From the NCBI GenBank assembly GCA_963521185.1, contig CAUQTV010000002.1, positions 577,790 to 641,789 of the forward strand: 64,000 nt of DNA, given 5' to 3'. Each line of letters begins with the position of its first letter. Within the stretch, counting starts at the first letter, position 1. The translations under genes were made by a program, and so were the position numbers. The notes below the pieces were generated by a model. The model searched no databases. It had not been told where the DNA came from and saw nothing but the letters and a program-made list of their open reading frames with translations. This DNA is from Enterobacter_D sp963521185 (GTDB lineage: Bacteria > Pseudomonadota > Gammaproteobacteria > Enterobacterales > Enterobacteriaceae). Of this stretch, positions 41,781 to 51,205 are shown in pieces.

Positions 41781-42817
41781 ACCGCCGCCGCGTTGTAATA
41801 CTGTTCGGTATCGGCGTTGAACAACTGCTGCTCCAGATGTAACTGCTGTTCGTTGTCGCCGTTCAGCACCCCGGTCTGCTCCGGGTTCAGGCCGAGTTTG
41901 CGGAACAGCTGCACGTCTTTGTCCTCTTCCGGGTTCGGCGTGGTGAGCAGTTTGCAGCCGTAGAAAATCGAGTTGGCACCGGCCATAAAGCACATCGCCT
42001 GCGTCTGCTCGTTCATCTGCTCGCGTCCGGCGGAGAGGCGCACGAACGAGGTGGGCATCATGATGCGCGCCACGGCGATGGTGCGGATGAAATCAAACGC
42101 GTCAACGTCGTCGTTATCCGCCAGCGGCGTGCCTTTGACCTTCACCAGCATGTTGATCGGCACGCTCTCCGGCGGCACCGGCAGGTTGGCGAGTTGCAGC
42201 AGCAGCCCGGCACGATCTTTAACCGTTTCGCCAAGACCGACAATGCCGCCAGAGCAGACTTTGATGCCCGCATCACGCACTTTGCCCAGCGTGTCGAGAC
42301 GCTCCTGATAGGTGCGCGTGGTGATGATATTGCCGTAAAATTCCGGCGAGGTGTCCAGGTTGTGGTTGTAGTAATCCAGTCCGGCCGTGGCTAAGCGCCG
42401 GGCCTGAGATTCGTCGAGGGTGCCGAGCGTCATGCAGGCTTCGAGGCCCATCGCCTTCACGCCCTGCACCATCTGCTCCAGATATGGCATGTCGCGCTCG
42501 TGCGGGTTTTTCCATGCCGCGCCCATGCAAAAACGGGTCGAGCCGGCGTTCTTCGCTTTACGGGCGGAGTCCAGCACCTGCTCCACTTCCATCAGGCGCT
42601 CGGTGGCAAGCCCGGTCTTGTAGCGCGAGCTTTGCGGACAGTATTTGCAGTCTTCCGGACAGGCACCGGTTTTGATCGACAGCAGCGTGCTGACCTGCAC
42701 ATGGCGCGGGTCAAAATGCTGGCGGTGAATGGTCTGCGCTTCGAACAGCAGATCCAGTAATGGTTTATTAAACAGCTCGGTAACGTGCGACAGTGTCCAG
42801 CGTGGGTGGTGAGCCAT
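41777..42817 (-). CDS. bioB: biotin synthase BioB
   Basis: A 346-residue radical SAM enzyme that inserts sulfur into dethiobiotin. The SAM cluster cysteines are Cys53, Cys57 and Cys60 (CPEDCKYC). GGIVGLGET and the [2Fe-2S] ligand region LSAGREQM are present. Same length as in E. coli. It starts the bioBFCD operon, divergent from bioA across the BirA operator. Confidence 0.98.
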   Translation of the reverse strand: MAHHPRWTLSHVTELFNKPLLDLLFEAQTIHRQHFDPRHVQVSTLLSIKTGACPEDCKYCPQSSRYKTGLATERLMEVEQVLDSARKAKNAGSTRFCMGAAWKNPHERDMPYLEQMVQGVKAMGLEACMTLGTLDESQARRLATAGLDYYNHNLDTSPEFYGNIITTRTYQERLDTLGKVRDAGIKVCSGGIVGLGETVKDRAGLLLQLANLPVPPESVPINMLVKVKGTPLADNDDVDAFDFIRTIAVARIMMPTSFVRLSAGREQMNEQTQAMCFMAGANSIFYGCKLLTTPNPEEDKDVQLFRKLGLNPEQTGVLNGDNEQQLHLEQQLFNADTEQYYNAAAV

Positions 42818-42859
42818 GGGGCGTCTCCAAAAGGTGTTGTTTCGTTTTGATTCGGTGTA

Positions 42860-42899
42860 GACTTGTAAACCTAAATGTTTTCAATTTGGTTTACAAGTC
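42860..42899. promoter_or_regulatory. biotin operator (BirA site) between bioB and bioA
   Basis: GACTTGTAAACC and GGTTTACAAGTC form a perfect 12-bp inverted repeat with a 16-bp spacer, almost identical to the E. coli bioO. The BirA-biotinyl-AMP dimer binds here and represses both directions. Confidence 0.95.
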
Positions 42900-42903
42900 G
42901 ATT

Positions 42904-44193
42904 ATGACCCCGGACGATCTCGCCTTTGATAAGCGCCATATCTGGCACCCTTACACCTCAATGACCTCGCCGCTGCCGGTTTACCCGGTGCAATCCGCCC
43001 ACGGCTGCGAGCTACAACTGGCGACGGGTGAGCGGCTGGTGGACGGCATGTCGTCCTGGTGGGCGGCGATCCACGGCTACAACCATCCGCATCTGAACGC
43101 GGCGATGAAAGCGCAGATTGATGAGATGTCGCATGTGATGTTTGGCGGCATTACCCACGCCCCCGCCGTGGCGCTGTGCCGCAGGCTGGTGGCAATGACG
43201 CCCGAGGCGCTGGAGTGCGTGTTTCTGGCCGACTCCGGCTCGGTGGCGGTGGAAGTGGCGATGAAAATGGCCCTTCAGTACTGGCAGGCCAAAGGCGAAT
43301 CGCGCCAGCGTTTTCTCACCTTTCGCAACGGCTACCACGGCGATACCTTTGGCGCGATGTCGGTCTGCGATCCCGACAACTCAATGCACAGCCTGTGGAA
43401 AGACTACCTGCCGGAAAACCTGTTTGCTCCGGCCCCGCAAAGCCGTTTTGACGGTGAGTGGGACGAGCACGATATGGTGGCTTTCGCACGCCTGATGGCG
43501 GCGCATCGCCATGAGATCGCGGCGGTGATCCTGGAGCCTGTGGTGCAGGGCGCGGGCGGGATGCGTCTTTACCATCCGGAATGGCTCAGGCGCATCCGCA
43601 AAATGTGCGACCGCGAAGGTATTCTGCTGATTGCCGATGAGATCGCCACGGGCTTTGGCCGCACGGGCAAGCTTTTTGCCTGTGAACACGCAGACATCAC
43701 ACCGGACATTCTCTGCCTTGGGAAAGCGCTGACCGGCGGCACCATGACGCTTTCCGCCACGCTGACCACCCGCGCGGTGGCGGAAACCATCAGCGATGGC
43801 GACGCAGGCTGCTTTATGCACGGCCCGACCTTTATGGGTAATCCGCTGGCCTGCGCGGTGGCGAACGCCAGCCTCGAACTGCTGGAACGCGGTGAGTGGC
43901 GCACGCAGGTGGCCGCTATCGAAGCGCAGCTTAAGCGGGAGCTGGCGGCGCTAAAAACGCAGGCGACGGTGGCGGATGTGCGGGTGCTGGGGGCGATTGG
44001 CGTGGTGGAAACCCGTCAGCCCGTCAATATGGCGGCGCTCCAGCGCTTTTTTGTTGAGCAAGGGGTGTGGATCCGTCCCTTTGGTCGGCTGATTTATCTG
44101 ATGCCGCCCTACATCATTACGCCAGAGCAGCTCTCCAGACTGACTCGCGCGGTATGCGACGCGGTTGCCCTTCCCGCACATTTTGCTGACTGA
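42904..44193 (+). CDS. bioA: adenosylmethionine-8-amino-7-oxononanoate aminotransferase BioA
   Basis: A 429-residue class III PLP aminotransferase making DAPA with SAM as amino donor. MTPDDLAFDKRHIWHPYTSM begins as in E. coli; the PLP lysine is in LCLGKALTGG (about 274), with DEIATGFGRTGK and MHGPTFMGNPLACA further on. The ATG at 42904 is only 4 bp from the operator, so the mRNA leader must overlap bioO. The length equals the E. coli protein. Confidence 0.97.
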   Translation: MTPDDLAFDKRHIWHPYTSMTSPLPVYPVQSAHGCELQLATGERLVDGMSSWWAAIHGYNHPHLNAAMKAQIDEMSHVMFGGITHAPAVALCRRLVAMTPEALECVFLADSGSVAVEVAMKMALQYWQAKGESRQRFLTFRNGYHGDTFGAMSVCDPDNSMHSLWKDYLPENLFAPAPQSRFDGEWDEHDMVAFARLMAAHRHEIAAVILEPVVQGAGGMRLYHPEWLRRIRKMCDREGILLIADEIATGFGRTGKLFACEHADITPDILCLGKALTGGTMTLSATLTTRAVAETISDGDAGCFMHGPTFMGNPLACAVANASLELLERGEWRTQVAAIEAQLKRELAALKTQATVADVRVLGAIGVVETRQPVNMAALQRFFVEQGVWIRPFGRLIYLMPPYIITPEQLSRLTRAVCDAVALPAHFAD

Positions 44194-44257
44194 CACGCCG
44201 CCGCCGTCGGCTATTCTGTTTAGGGTTAATCATCCACCGGGAATGAGAGGAGCGTCG

Positions 44258-44734
44258 ATGAAAATAATCAGTCAGGATATGCGTGACGGCGAGAAGCTGC
44301 ATAATCGCCACGTCTTTGACGGCATGGGCTACAGCGGGGATAACATCTCCCCACATCTGGCCTGGGATGAGGTGCCTGCGGGGACCAAAAGTTTTGTGGT
44401 GACCTGTTACGATCCGGATGCGCCTACCGGCTCCGGCTGGTGGCACTGGGTGGTGGCGAATCTGCCTGCGGATACACGCGTGCTGCCGCAGGGATCCGGG
44501 TCATCACTGGTGGCGCTGCCGGATGGCGCGATACAGACGCGGACCGATTTCGGCAAGGCCGGTTACGGCGGCGCGGCCCCGCCAAAGGGCGAATCCCACC
44601 GCTATATCTTTACCGTGCATGCGCTCGACGTGGAGCGTCTTGACGTTGATGAAGAGGCCAGCGGCGCGATGGTCGGCTTTAACGTGCATTTTCACGCCCT
44701 TGATCGGGCGTCGATCACCGCGATTTTTAGTTAA
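44258..44734 (+). CDS. ybhB: YbhB, PEBP/Raf-kinase-inhibitor-like protein
   Basis: A 158-residue cytoplasmic protein of the phosphatidylethanolamine-binding protein family. Ligand-site motifs CYDPDAPTGSGWWHWVV and PPKGESHRYIFTVHALD are clear. E. coli YbhB has this fold, but its partner is unknown. AATGAGAGGAGCGTCG precedes the ATG at 44258. A T-poor hairpin at 44749-44778 follows it. Confidence 0.95.
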   Translation: MKIISQDMRDGEKLHNRHVFDGMGYSGDNISPHLAWDEVPAGTKSFVVTCYDPDAPTGSGWWHWVVANLPADTRVLPQGSGSSLVALPDGAIQTRTDFGKAGYGGAAPPKGESHRYIFTVHALDVERLDVDEEASGAMVGFNVHFHALDRASITAIFS

Positions 44735-44748
44735 TTTACCAACATAGT

Positions 44749-44778
44749 GAAGCCGATTTGCACAATCGGCTTCCCGTT
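44749..44778 (+). terminator. terminator after ybhB
   Basis: GAAGCCGATT and AATCGGCTTC form a perfect 10-bp stem with a TGCAC loop. Only TTTC follows in CCCGTTTCGC, so termination may be partial. Confidence 0.6.
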
Positions 44779-44848
44779 TCGCTCAACTTAGTATAAAAAA
44801 GCAGGCTTCTGAGGAATTCATTTTAACTTGTTAAGCCTGGAGCACCCC

Positions 44849-46132
44849 TTGAACACATTTTCGGTTTCCCGTCTGACGCTGGCACTGGCTTTTGGCGTGA
44901 CACTGACTGCATGCAGCTCAACGCCACCGGACCAACTGCCTTCCACGCAAACCGCGCCGGGCACGGCTGCGCGTCCGGTACTCTCCGCCAGTGAAGCAGA
45001 AAACTTCACGACCGCGCACTATTTCGCCTCGCTGAACCCGAGCGCCGCCGCGTGGAGCCCGTCTGCCATTCGCCTGCCTGCACAGCCGAACTTTGTTGTC
45101 GGTCCGGCGGGAACGGCTGGTGTGACGCACACCACGATTCAGGCAGCGGTTGACGCGGCAATCAATAAGCACACCAGCGATCGCCAGTACATCGCCGTGC
45201 TGCCAGGTGAATATGAAGGCACCGTGTTTGTTCCGGCCGCCCCTGGCAGCGTGACGATTTACGGTACCGGTGAAAAAGCGATTGATGTGAAAATTGGCCT
45301 GGCCATTGATTCCGAAATCGATCCCAACAGCTGGCGTCGTCTGGTTAACCCGGCCGGTAAATACATGCCGGGCAAACCCGCCTGGTACATGTTTGATACC
45401 TGCCAGAGCAAACGCAGCAACACCGTTGGCGTGATGTGCTCGGCAGTATTCTGGTCGCAAAACAACGGCTTGCAGTTACAGAACCTGACGATTGAGAACA
45501 AGCTGGGCGACAGCGTCGATGCCGGTAACCACCAGGCGGTGGCTCTGCGCAGCGACGGCGACAAAGTCCAGATCAATAAGGTCAATATTCTGGGTCGTCA
45601 GAACACCTTCTTCGTGACCAACAGCAGCGTGGACAACACCCTGCGTACCGATCGTCAGACGCGCACCCTCGTCACTGACAGCTATGTTGAAGGGGATGTG
45701 GATCTGGTCGCCGGTCGCGGTGCGGTGGTGTTTGACGATACGGACTTCCGCATCGTGAACTCACGCACACAGCAGGAAGGTTATGTGTTTGCTCCGGCAA
45801 CGCAGTCCAGCATCTATTATGGCTTCCTGGCGGTGAACAGCCGCTTTAACGCCGTCGGTAACGGTGTTGCTCAGTTGGGTCGCTCGCTGGATGTCGATTC
45901 CGCCACTAACGGCCAGGTCGTTATCCGCGACAGCGTGATCAACGAAGGCTTTAACGTGGCAACCCCGTGGGCCGCCGCCGCAGGTACGCAGCGCGCGTTT
46001 GCGGGTAACACAGGCACGGTTGACGATAAAGGCAACGTGACGCGTAACCTGAACGACAGCAACTTTAACCGCATGTGGGAATTCAACAACCGTGGCGTTG
46101 GCAGCCAGGTTGTGGTTGAACCGAAGAAGTAA
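44849..46132 (+). CDS. ybhC: YbhC, outer-membrane lipoprotein of the pectinesterase family
   Basis: A 427-residue lipoprotein with a right-handed beta-helix pectinesterase domain. The lipobox LTAC ends at Cys22 after a hydrophobic signal. Pectin-methylesterase segments are FWSQNNGLQLQNLTIEN, GRQNTFFVT, VEGDVDLVAGRGAVVFDD and LGRSLDV. E. coli YbhC has the same size and is reported to lack pectinesterase activity. The start is a TTG at 44849 with CCTGGAG five bases ahead, giving exactly the E. coli length; an earlier in-frame TTG at 44828 has no ribosome site. Confidence 0.92.
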   Translation: MNTFSVSRLTLALAFGVTLTACSSTPPDQLPSTQTAPGTAARPVLSASEAENFTTAHYFASLNPSAAAWSPSAIRLPAQPNFVVGPAGTAGVTHTTIQAAVDAAINKHTSDRQYIAVLPGEYEGTVFVPAAPGSVTIYGTGEKAIDVKIGLAIDSEIDPNSWRRLVNPAGKYMPGKPAWYMFDTCQSKRSNTVGVMCSAVFWSQNNGLQLQNLTIENKLGDSVDAGNHQAVALRSDGDKVQINKVNILGRQNTFFVTNSSVDNTLRTDRQTRTLVTDSYVEGDVDLVAGRGAVVFDDTDFRIVNSRTQQEGYVFAPATQSSIYYGFLAVNSRFNAVGNGVAQLGRSLDVDSATNGQVVIRDSVINEGFNVATPWAAAAGTQRAFAGNTGTVDDKGNVTRNLNDSNFNRMWEFNNRGVGSQVVVEPKK

Positions 46133-46142
46133 TGCGTTAAGC

Positions 46143-46231
46143 CCCCCTCACCCTAACCCTCTCCTAACGGGAGAGGGGACTTACCTCTTTCCCCCTCTCC
46201 CTGGGGAGAGGGTCGGGGTGAGGGGTGAGGG
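46143..46231. repeat. dispersed inverted-repeat element, copy 3
   Basis: Same build as the element at 31981: CCCTCACCCTAACCCTCTCC-TAACGG-GAGAGGGG, then CCCCCTCTCCCTGGGGAGAGGG and GGGGTGAGGGG. It fills the gap between the convergent ybhC and pgl and touches the pgl stop codon. Confidence 0.88.
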
Positions 46232-47227
46232 TCAGTGCGCGTTAACCACCACCCACATCGGCCCCTGGCCCACCGCATAGCGCCCTTTCTCTTCCAGCAA
46301 GCCCTGCTCGCCGTTGATTTCATACAGCGCGATATGGTGCGATTTCTGCCCTGCCGCAATAACATATTTACCGCTGTGATCAACGTTAAAGCCGCGCGGC
46401 TGCGTTTCCGTCGGCTGGAAGCCTTCGATGGCCAGCACGCTGCCATCTTCGGAGACGCTGAACACGGTTAACAGGCTAGACGTACGGTCGCAGGCGTACA
46501 GGTGACGTCCGTCCGGGGTGATATGAATATCCGCAGCCCAGCGGGTATCTGCAAAATCAGGCGGCATCATATCCAGCGTCTGCACGCACTCAATCTGACC
46601 GTGCGGGTTACTGAGCTGCCAGACGTCAACGCTGCTGTTTAACTCATTCACGCAGTAGGCATACTGCTGATTCGGGTGGAACGCGATATGGCGCGGGCCT
46701 GCGCCTTCAACGGTGGTCACTTCCGCCGGATCCTGCGCCGCGAGCGTGCCGTCGTCGCCGAGCGTAAACAGGCAGATGCGATCCTGCTTCAGCGCCGGAA
46801 CCCACAGCGTGCGGTTGTCCGGGGAGATGTTCGCCGAGTGGCAACCTTCCAGACCTTCTACCACTTCAACCGTTTCACCCGGAATGCCATCATCAAGACG
46901 CGTAACGCTGACGCTACCGGCATTATAGGACGCGCTAAACAGGAAGCGTCCGCTGCGATCGGTGGAAATATGCGTCGGGCTGCCCGGCAACGGGGCTTCA
47001 GCGGTAAAGGTCAACGCACCATCGTCCGGGGCGATACGGTAGGCCAGCACGCGGAATTCCGGGCGAACGCCAACGTAGAGAAAACGCTTATCCGGGCTTA
47101 TCACCATCGGTTGAACCTGACCCGGCACATCGACAACCTGTACCAGCGTGAGCGCGCCTTCCGGATTCAGACGCCAGACGTGGATCTGCTGGCTTTCCGG
47201 GCTGGCGGTATAAACGGTTTGTTTCAT
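46232..47227 (-). CDS. pgl: 6-phosphogluconolactonase Pgl
   Basis: A 331-residue seven-bladed beta-propeller lactonase (YbhE type) hydrolysing 6-phosphogluconolactone in the pentose phosphate pathway. Repeated blade motifs (SPDKRFLYVG, STDRSGRFLFSASYN, HIAFHPNQQYAYCVNEL, DHSGKYVIAAGQKSHHIALY) are seen. ATG at 47227 with AAAGGAGCATTC upstream gives the E. coli length. E. coli ybhD-H-I-J, between pgl and ybhC there, are missing. Confidence 0.96.
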   Translation of the reverse strand: MKQTVYTASPESQQIHVWRLNPEGALTLVQVVDVPGQVQPMVISPDKRFLYVGVRPEFRVLAYRIAPDDGALTFTAEAPLPGSPTHISTDRSGRFLFSASYNAGSVSVTRLDDGIPGETVEVVEGLEGCHSANISPDNRTLWVPALKQDRICLFTLGDDGTLAAQDPAEVTTVEGAGPRHIAFHPNQQYAYCVNELNSSVDVWQLSNPHGQIECVQTLDMMPPDFADTRWAADIHITPDGRHLYACDRTSSLLTVFSVSEDGSVLAIEGFQPTETQPRGFNVDHSGKYVIAAGQKSHHIALYEINGEQGLLEEKGRYAVGQGPMWVVVNAH

Positions 47228-47383
47228 GAATGCTCCTTTCATCACAAAAGCAGTGAAATAGATTACCAGGATAGTCGTTTTTAACAGCGAATGCTGAATT
47301 TCTGCCCGTGGATTTTGCCCGGCACGCGGACGGGTGTACCATTCCGGCAGTAAAATCTTTCATCCTTCACCATGGAAAACGAC

Positions 47384-48202
47384 ATGACCTCGCGCGTTAT
47401 TGCTCTGGATTTAGACGGCACGCTGCTGACACCCGCAAAAACCTTGTTACCCGCTTCGCTCACCGCACTGGCGCGCGCGAAAGAAGCCGGGTATCAGTTG
47501 ATTATCGTCACCGGTCGACATCATGTTGCCATTCACCCTTTTTATCAGGCACTGGCTCTGGATACACCTGCAATTTGCTGTAATGGCACTTATTTGTATG
47601 ATTATCAGGCGAAAAAGGTCAAAGCGTCCGATCCGCTCCCGGTCGCACAGGCGCTGCAACTCATTGACATGCTGAATGAGCATGACATTCACGGCCTGAT
47701 GTATGTTGACGACGCCATGGTCTACGAAAAAGCCACCGGGCACGTGATCCGCACCAGCAACTGGGCGCAGTCGCTGCCGGTTGAACAGCGTCCGGTGTTT
47801 GCCCAGGTGCCTTCCCTCGCGGCCTGCGCGCAGCAGGTTAACGCCATCTGGAAGTTTGCCCTCACCGATGAAAACGGCGAGAAGCTCAATGCGTTTGCCC
47901 ACCACGTTGAACAGACGTTAGGCCTTGAATGCGAGCGTTCATGGCACGATCAGGTTGATATCGCACGCCGGGGCAACAGCAAAGGCAAGCGCCTGACGCA
48001 GTGGGTAGAATCTCAGGGAGGCTCGATGAAAGATGTGATTGCCTTCGGTGACAATTTTAACGATATCAGTATGCTGGAAGCCGCAGGCACCGGCGTGGCG
48101 ATGGGCAATGCCGATGAAGCCGTGAAAGCGCGCGCCGATGTGGTGATTGGCGACAATACCACCGATACCATCGCCGAATTCATTTATAAAAATCTGCTGT
48201 GA
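47384..48202 (+). CDS. ybhA: YbhA, HAD-superfamily (Cof-type) phosphatase
   Basis: A 272-residue HAD phosphatase. Motif I is ALDLDGTLL with the nucleophilic Asp; motif II is IVTGRH; motif IV is FGDNFNDISML, and the C2 cap lies between. E. coli YbhA (also called bPGP-like pyridoxal phosphate phosphatase) acts on PLP and sugar bisphosphates. The start at 47384 has GGAAAA eight bases ahead and matches E. coli; the ATG at 47372 has none. Its stop directly abuts the modC stop (TGATCA). Confidence 0.93.
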   Translation: MTSRVIALDLDGTLLTPAKTLLPASLTALARAKEAGYQLIIVTGRHHVAIHPFYQALALDTPAICCNGTYLYDYQAKKVKASDPLPVAQALQLIDMLNEHDIHGLMYVDDAMVYEKATGHVIRTSNWAQSLPVEQRPVFAQVPSLAACAQQVNAIWKFALTDENGEKLNAFAHHVEQTLGLECERSWHDQVDIARRGNSKGKRLTQWVESQGGSMKDVIAFGDNFNDISMLEAAGTGVAMGNADEAVKARADVVIGDNTTDTIAEFIYKNLL

Positions 48203-49261
48203 TCAGGCGGTAATCGACACGCTTTTTATTTGCGCATACAGCCACAGGCCAGCTTTGATCCCCAACTCATCTCTGGCCCACGGGCTGATGCGCGCCCACA
48301 GCGTGCGGCTGCCCACGTCGAGCTGTACTTCAACCTGCCCCTGATCGTCGAGACACTGCACGACTTTGGCGCGCAAAATATTACGAATACTGGTGCTTAC
48401 CGGCGGCTGCAATACCAGCGAGACATCCGTGGCCTGAATGCGAATGCGCAGCGCGGTTTGCAGCGGGCTGTCCACTTTGCTGACCCACAGATGCTGATCG
48501 CCCAGCGCTAGCGCGGTCATCGCATAGTGCGGATGGTGCTCCAGCACGCTGACCTTCAGCACGCTGCTTTGCTGATCCGGCGGTAGCCACGGGTTCATCA
48601 CCCGGCTTCCCCACACCTCTTCCAGCGTGCCGAACGCTTTAACGCTGCCCTCTTCCAGCACCATCACTTTGTCGGCCAGATGGAGGATCTCATCGAGCGA
48701 ATGGCTGACGTAGAGCATGGGAATGTTGATTTCACGCGCCAGCCGTTGCAGATAGGGCAGAAGCTCGCGCTTACGGGGAATGTCCAGCGACGCCAGCGGC
48801 TCGTCGAGCAGCAGCAGCTCCGGCCCGGTGAGCAGCGCCCGACCAATCGCCACGCGCTGTTTTTCACCGCCGGAAAGCGTACCCGGCAGACGGTCCAGTA
48901 GCGGCTCAATGCCCAGCAGCGCCACCAGTTTATCGAACTGTTCGGCCATACTTTTGGCCATGCCATAGCGCAGATTGCCGCGCACTTTGTAATGCGGAAA
49001 CAGACGCGCATCCTGGAAGACGTAGCCGATACGGCGTTTCTCCGGCGGCAGGCACACGCCTTTTTCGGCGTCGTTAAGCACGCGATCGTTGAGCACGATG
49101 CGGCCCGTTTGCGGGCGCGTCAGACCGCTGATCGCGTTAATAAGCGAGGTTTTACCGGCCCCCGAGACGCCAAAAATCGCGGTGATGCCCCGCGCGGGCA
49201 GCGTTTCGTTGACCCGCAACTGGTGCGTGCCGAGCGTCTGGCTAAAGTTGAGTTCCAGCAT
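48203..49261 (-). CDS. modC: molybdate ABC transporter ATPase ModC
   Basis: A 352-residue ABC ATPase for molybdate uptake. Walker A FGVSGAGKTSL, signature TLSGGEKQRVAIG, Walker B LLLLDEPLASLD, then a C-terminal TOBE/Mop molybdate-binding domain (SIRNILRAKVVQCLDD onward). Same length as in E. coli; 2-bp gap to modB. Last gene of modABC. Confidence 0.97.
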   Translation of the reverse strand: MLELNFSQTLGTHQLRVNETLPARGITAIFGVSGAGKTSLINAISGLTRPQTGRIVLNDRVLNDAEKGVCLPPEKRRIGYVFQDARLFPHYKVRGNLRYGMAKSMAEQFDKLVALLGIEPLLDRLPGTLSGGEKQRVAIGRALLTGPELLLLDEPLASLDIPRKRELLPYLQRLAREINIPMLYVSHSLDEILHLADKVMVLEEGSVKAFGTLEEVWGSRVMNPWLPPDQQSSVLKVSVLEHHPHYAMTALALGDQHLWVSKVDSPLQTALRIRIQATDVSLVLQPPVSTSIRNILRAKVVQCLDDQGQVEVQLDVGSRTLWARISPWARDELGIKAGLWLYAQIKSVSITA

Positions 49262-49263
49262 GA

Positions 49264-49953
49264 TTATCTCCCCGCCCGTTCACGGCTTAAGCGCGCAAGC
49301 CACTCGGAAACCAGCAATGACACCAGCGCCAGCAAAATGGAGATCAGGCACAGACGCGCTGCCGCCGTTTCGCCGCCGGGCGTCTGGATCAGGGTATACA
49401 TCGCCGACGGAATGGTGCGCGTTTCGCCGGGAATGTTGGATACAAAGGTAATGGTGGCCCCAAATTCGCCAAGGGATCGGGCAAAGGCTAATACCGTGCC
49501 GACAATAATGCCCGGCAGGGTGAGCGGCAGCGTGATGGTCATAAACACGCGCCAGCGTCCTGCGCCCAGCGTGCGGGCGGCCTGCTCCAGTTTGAGATCC
49601 ACGCCTTCCAGCGCCAGCCGTATCGCACGCACCATCAGCGGGAACGACATTACTGCCGCCGCGATCACCGCACCGCGCCAGCTAAACGCAAAGGAGATGC
49701 CGAACCAGTCGAACAGCCAGGAGCCGATAAAACCGCGTCGCCCGAGGGCAATTAGCAGCAGATACCCGACCACAACCGGCGGTAACACGAGGGGAAGATG
49801 CAGGAGGCTGTCGAGCAGCGCTTTGCCTGGAAAAGTGCAGCGCACCAGTAACCAGGCAAAGAAGATCCCAAAGGGCAAACTGAACAGGACGGCCAGGGAA
49901 GAAACTTTCAGGCTGAGAAAGACAGCCTGCCATTCAGGATCGGTCAATATCAT
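49264..49953 (-). CDS. modB: molybdate ABC transporter permease ModB
   Basis: A 229-residue inner-membrane permease with five or six spans and the EAA loop EQAARTLGAGRWRVFMTITLPL that docks to ModC. It overlaps the modA stop by 1 bp and matches E. coli in length. Confidence 0.97.
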   Translation of the reverse strand: MILTDPEWQAVFLSLKVSSLAVLFSLPFGIFFAWLLVRCTFPGKALLDSLLHLPLVLPPVVVGYLLLIALGRRGFIGSWLFDWFGISFAFSWRGAVIAAAVMSFPLMVRAIRLALEGVDLKLEQAARTLGAGRWRVFMTITLPLTLPGIIVGTVLAFARSLGEFGATITFVSNIPGETRTIPSAMYTLIQTPGGETAAARLCLISILLALVSLLVSEWLARLSRERAGR

Positions 49954-50726
49954 TAGTGCGTCGTAAATCCGTAACGTTTAAAGATTTCAGAAGCCTGCGG
50001 GCCTTTCAGATAATCATAGAACGCGCTCACCGTTGCGTTTTTATGACCTTCGACGATCGCCAGCGGGTATTCCACCTTTTTATGCGACTCTTCCGGGAAG
50101 GTGCCGACCACCTTCACGCCTTTGCTGGCTACCGCGTCGGAACCGTACACGATACCCAGCGGGGCTTCGTTACGCTCGACCAGCGCCAGCGCGCCGCGAA
50201 CGTCTTCAGCCGGAGCCAGTTTGGGTGACAGCGTATCCCAGGCACCCAGTTTTTGTAACGCTTCTTTGGCATAAATGCCCGCCGGAACGTGTTCCGGATC
50301 GCCCACCGCCAGACGACCGTCTTTCAACAGGCTGGTCCAGTTGGTTTTAGCATCGATGGTCACGTTGCTCAGCGCGCTGGCTTTTGGCGCAACGACCACC
50401 AGGCTGTTACCGAGCAGCGTTTCACGGCTGGCGGTATCAATGGTTTTCTTCTCGACCGCGTAATCCATCCATTTCTGGTCAGCAGAAATAAACAGATCCG
50501 CCGGTGCGCCCGCTTCAATCTGACGCGCCAGGGTGGAAGAAGACGCAAAAGACGAAACCACGTCGACCTTTTTCTCTTTGGTGTACTGCTTGGCAATATC
50601 CTGCATCGCGTTGGTCAGCGACGCGGCGGCAAACACCGTGATTTTACTCTCGTCTGCCAGCGCATGACCTGCCAGCGTCAACGATAAGGTTGCTCCTGCT
50701 AAAAAACGTAAAGCGTTACGTGCCAT
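49953..50726 (-). CDS. modA: periplasmic molybdate-binding protein ModA
   Basis: A 257-residue binding protein. Residues 1-24 are a signal peptide (FLAGATLSLTLAGHALA); the mature protein starts DESKITVFAAASLTNAM, with molybdate-contact serines in AAASL and SSFASSSTLA. CAGGAGTTCAAC precedes the ATG. First gene of modABC, under a ModE box 19 bp upstream of the start. Confidence 0.97.
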   Translation of the reverse strand: MARNALRFLAGATLSLTLAGHALADESKITVFAAASLTNAMQDIAKQYTKEKKVDVVSSFASSSTLARQIEAGAPADLFISADQKWMDYAVEKKTIDTASRETLLGNSLVVVAPKASALSNVTIDAKTNWTSLLKDGRLAVGDPEHVPAGIYAKEALQKLGAWDTLSPKLAPAEDVRGALALVERNEAPLGIVYGSDAVASKGVKVVGTFPEESHKKVEYPLAIVEGHKNATVSAFYDYLKGPQASEIFKRYGFTTH

Positions 50727-50744
50727 GTTGAACTCCTGTGAGTG

Positions 50745-50770
50745 TCGTTATATATGGCTTAATATAACGA
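50745..50770. promoter_or_regulatory. ModE box of modABC
   Basis: TCGTTATAT and ATATAACGA form a perfect inverted repeat with an 8-bp spacer, fitting the ModE-molybdate repressor site of E. coli modA. It overlaps where the modABC promoter is expected. Confidence 0.92.
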
Positions 50771-50870
50771 TAAGCCCAGGGTTTTCACAGGGTTTATTCG
50801 TACCGCTTTAGTGTTAAGACGATGATAACCGTCAAATGAATTATCGGCAGGAGAGCGAAAAACGTGAAGA

Positions 50871-50895
50871 GCAAAACGCCCGCGAGTGCGGGCGT
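50871..50895 (-). terminator. terminator of acrZ
   Basis: On the minus strand the 8-bp stem ACGCCCGC / GCGGGCGT with a four-base loop is followed by TTTTGC. It ends acrZ ahead of modA. Confidence 0.85.
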
Positions 50896-50905
50896 TTCGG
50901 GGGAA

Positions 50906-51055
50906 TTAATGTGACTGTCTGGATTTGTCTTTATGACCGATGCCGGAAAAGAGGTTAAACACCTCGCCAAGGCCGTAGATCAGACCCAGGATAATGGCCA
51001 TTACCACGGGTACCATGATGACCGCGAATGCCAGACTTTTTAATAATTCAAACAT
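50906..51055 (-). CDS. acrZ: AcrZ, small accessory protein of the AcrB efflux pump
   Basis: A 49-residue inner-membrane peptide (starts MFELLKSLAFAVIMVPVVMA, ends in a charged KDKSRQSH tail) matching E. coli AcrZ (YbhT). It binds AcrB and helps export of certain drugs such as chloramphenicol and tetracycline. One bent helix with the PVV kink is visible. It lies between modE and modABC just as in E. coli and carries its own terminator. GGAGTAGACC precedes the ATG. Confidence 0.94.
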   Translation of the reverse strand: MFELLKSLAFAVIMVPVVMAIILGLIYGLGEVFNLFSGIGHKDKSRQSH

Positions 51056-51205
51056 GGTCTACTCCAGAAATAGTGAAGAGGACATTCTAACCGGAATGTT
51101 CATAAATACACGCCCCTTTTGTGCGGTGCGCATTGCGTGCCGGGGGAATTCCGTCACAATACGTGTTTTACCGGGACCCCTTTTTATACCAGCAAAGGAC
51201 AGGTT

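Noticed and set aside
44828..44848. Seven extra N-terminal codons of ybhC from an upstream TTG
   Set aside because: No ribosome site is placed for it, and the later TTG at 44849 gives a normal lipoprotein signal and the E. coli length.
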